A stretch of 64,000 nucleotides of DNA from Bacteroidota bacterium (lineage in GTDB: Bacteria; Bacteroidota; Bacteroidia; Cytophagales; Cyclobacteriaceae): contig VGMW01000001.1 in assembly GCA_016866235.1 (NCBI GenBank), forward strand, positions 675,731-739,730. The letters run 5' to 3'. A program made the position numbers and the translations under genes. Under the pieces are notes generated by a model that saw only the letters and a program-made list of their open reading frames with translations, had not been told where the DNA came from and ran no database searches. Shown piece after piece: positions 63,374 through 64,000 of the stretch (position 1 is the first letter of the stretch; every line of letters starts with the position of its first letter).

Positions 63374-63552
63374 TTTTATTGCAGAAGGTCTAAAATTGAT
63401 CATTTCACGTAAAGATAAGCAGCCAGAAAACCGCTAAAGCACTTGTAATTCAGTCGATTACACAAACGGCGTAATTTCCTTAACAGTGTGGTAATATTCG
63501 CTTTCTAATGGAATAACATGCTGGTTTCACCTTTGTAGCAAACCACTACAGC

Positions 63553-64000
63553 ATGTTTAAGATTTTACTACTTACCGCGGGAACCTTGTTCTCGACCTTA
63601 GGGCTAGCCCAAACGGGCACCATAAAGGGTTCGGTATCCGACAATCGATCGAAAGAGACCATCATAGGAGCAAACGTATTTATTGAGGGCACCACCGTTG
63701 GTGCGGCAACCGATTTAGATGGAAACTTTTCAATAGGGAACCTGAAACCAGGTCTCTATAATGTTGTGATCAAATATGTATCCTACCGTGATCAGACCAT
63801 CAAGGAAGTTGAGGTGCAATCCGGAAAGATTACTACACTCACGGTTTCACTGGTGGAAGATGTTGCTGAATTGGCGGAGGTGGTGGTTACGGCTAAAAGA
63901 GAAATTGCTACCGACGTAAACCTGATCAATGACATCAAAACTTCCAAGTTGGTTGTCAGTGGTATTTCTGCCGAACAAATCGTTAAAATGCCAGACAAGG
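63553..64000 (+). CDS. TonB-dependent receptor, N-terminal part (cut by window edge)
   Basis: The frame is open from ATG at 63553 to the right edge, 149 residues. A signal peptide (MFKILLLTAGTLFSTLGLAQ) is followed by a carboxypeptidase-regulatory-like domain (TIKGSVSDNRSKETIIGANVF region, AATDLDGNFSIGNLKPG) and the beginning of a plug (VVVTAKREIAT, SGISAEQIVKMPDK). It lacks the SusC signature, so it is a general TonB receptor, perhaps of the large Cytophagales type. Substrate not visible in this part. Confidence 0.88.
   Translation, partial: MFKILLLTAGTLFSTLGLAQTGTIKGSVSDNRSKETIIGANVFIEGTTVGAATDLDGNFSIGNLKPGLYNVVIKYVSYRDQTIKEVEVQSGKITTLTVSLVEDVAELAEVVVTAKREIATDVNLINDIKTSKLVVSGISAEQIVKMPDK

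Noticed and set aside
63502-63535. Possible promoter before the TonB receptor gene (CACCTTTG at 63528-63535)
   Set aside because: The first base of the -7 element is wrong and the only -33 candidate is TTTC at 22 bases, outside the usual spacing.
1-64000. CRISPR arrays, insertion sequences, tRNA genes or attachment sites
   Set aside because: No regularly spaced repeats, transposase motifs or cloverleaf sequences were seen, and the gaps between genes are too short for most of these.

Overview
The window reads as chromosome of a Bacteroidota bacterium, most likely Cytophagales-like. Evidence: a SusC/SusD pair, many lipoprotein signal peptides, TTTG/TAnnTTTG-type promoter elements, a eukaryotic-type (GT3) glycogen synthase, DUF4199, DUF1684 and DUF2490 families, RNase Y, and a crtI-crtB carotenoid operon. 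Genes are densely packed; the longest gene-free stretch is about 256 bases (15055-15310). I see no tRNA, rRNA, CRISPR array, insertion sequence or prophage. No anomalous block stands out by eye.

Region 1 (1-20.3 kb), glycan utilisation. On the minus strand a susC-susD pair is followed by a clear terminator and then four genes: three giant (about 1,030-1,115 residue) VCBS/FG-GAP lipoproteins and one 188-residue lipoprotein, with coupled or nearly touching ends. Each giant protein carries seven DxNxDGxxD-type loops, an ASPIC/UnbV domain, then seven more, so I read each as two seven-bladed propellers. The first giant gene runs off the left edge. Divergent from susC lie a LacI-type regulator, a GH31 glycosidase without a signal peptide, and an SLC45/GPH-like sugar symporter. 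A LacI-type palindrome sits between the two arms.

Region 2 (20.3-38.7 kb), housekeeping and stress: msrA, RNase Y, zapA with a coiled-coil partner, pheT, a DUF1684 lipoprotein-like protein, radC, rpsT, an M1 peptidase, a zinc phospholipase C-like protein, GT3 glycogen synthase, clpB, a universal stress protein, a membrane J-protein and an eIF1/SUI1 homologue.

Region 3 (38.7-53.8 kb), secreted oxidoreductase and sugar genes: a Tat-exported Gfo/Idh oxidoreductase, purB (its TTG start abuts a strong terminator hairpin), a planctomycete-type cytochrome/DUF1549/DUF1553 gene overlapping a DUF1501 gene, an alpha/beta hydrolase, an MFS transporter divergent from an FGGY kinase, a DUF4965 glutaminase-family protein, and a small membrane protein directly before a sodium:solute symporter.

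Region 4 (53.8-64 kb), repair and light protection: a rhodanese, a ligase-associated DEXH helicase without its usual partners, a Cys/Met-metabolism PLP enzyme, then one tight operon crtI-crtB-idi-photolyase-SRPBCC joining carotenoid synthesis with photorepair. A DUF2490 protein and the start of a TonB-dependent receptor close the window. The best candidate for something new is the SusCD/double-propeller lipoprotein locus of region 1.
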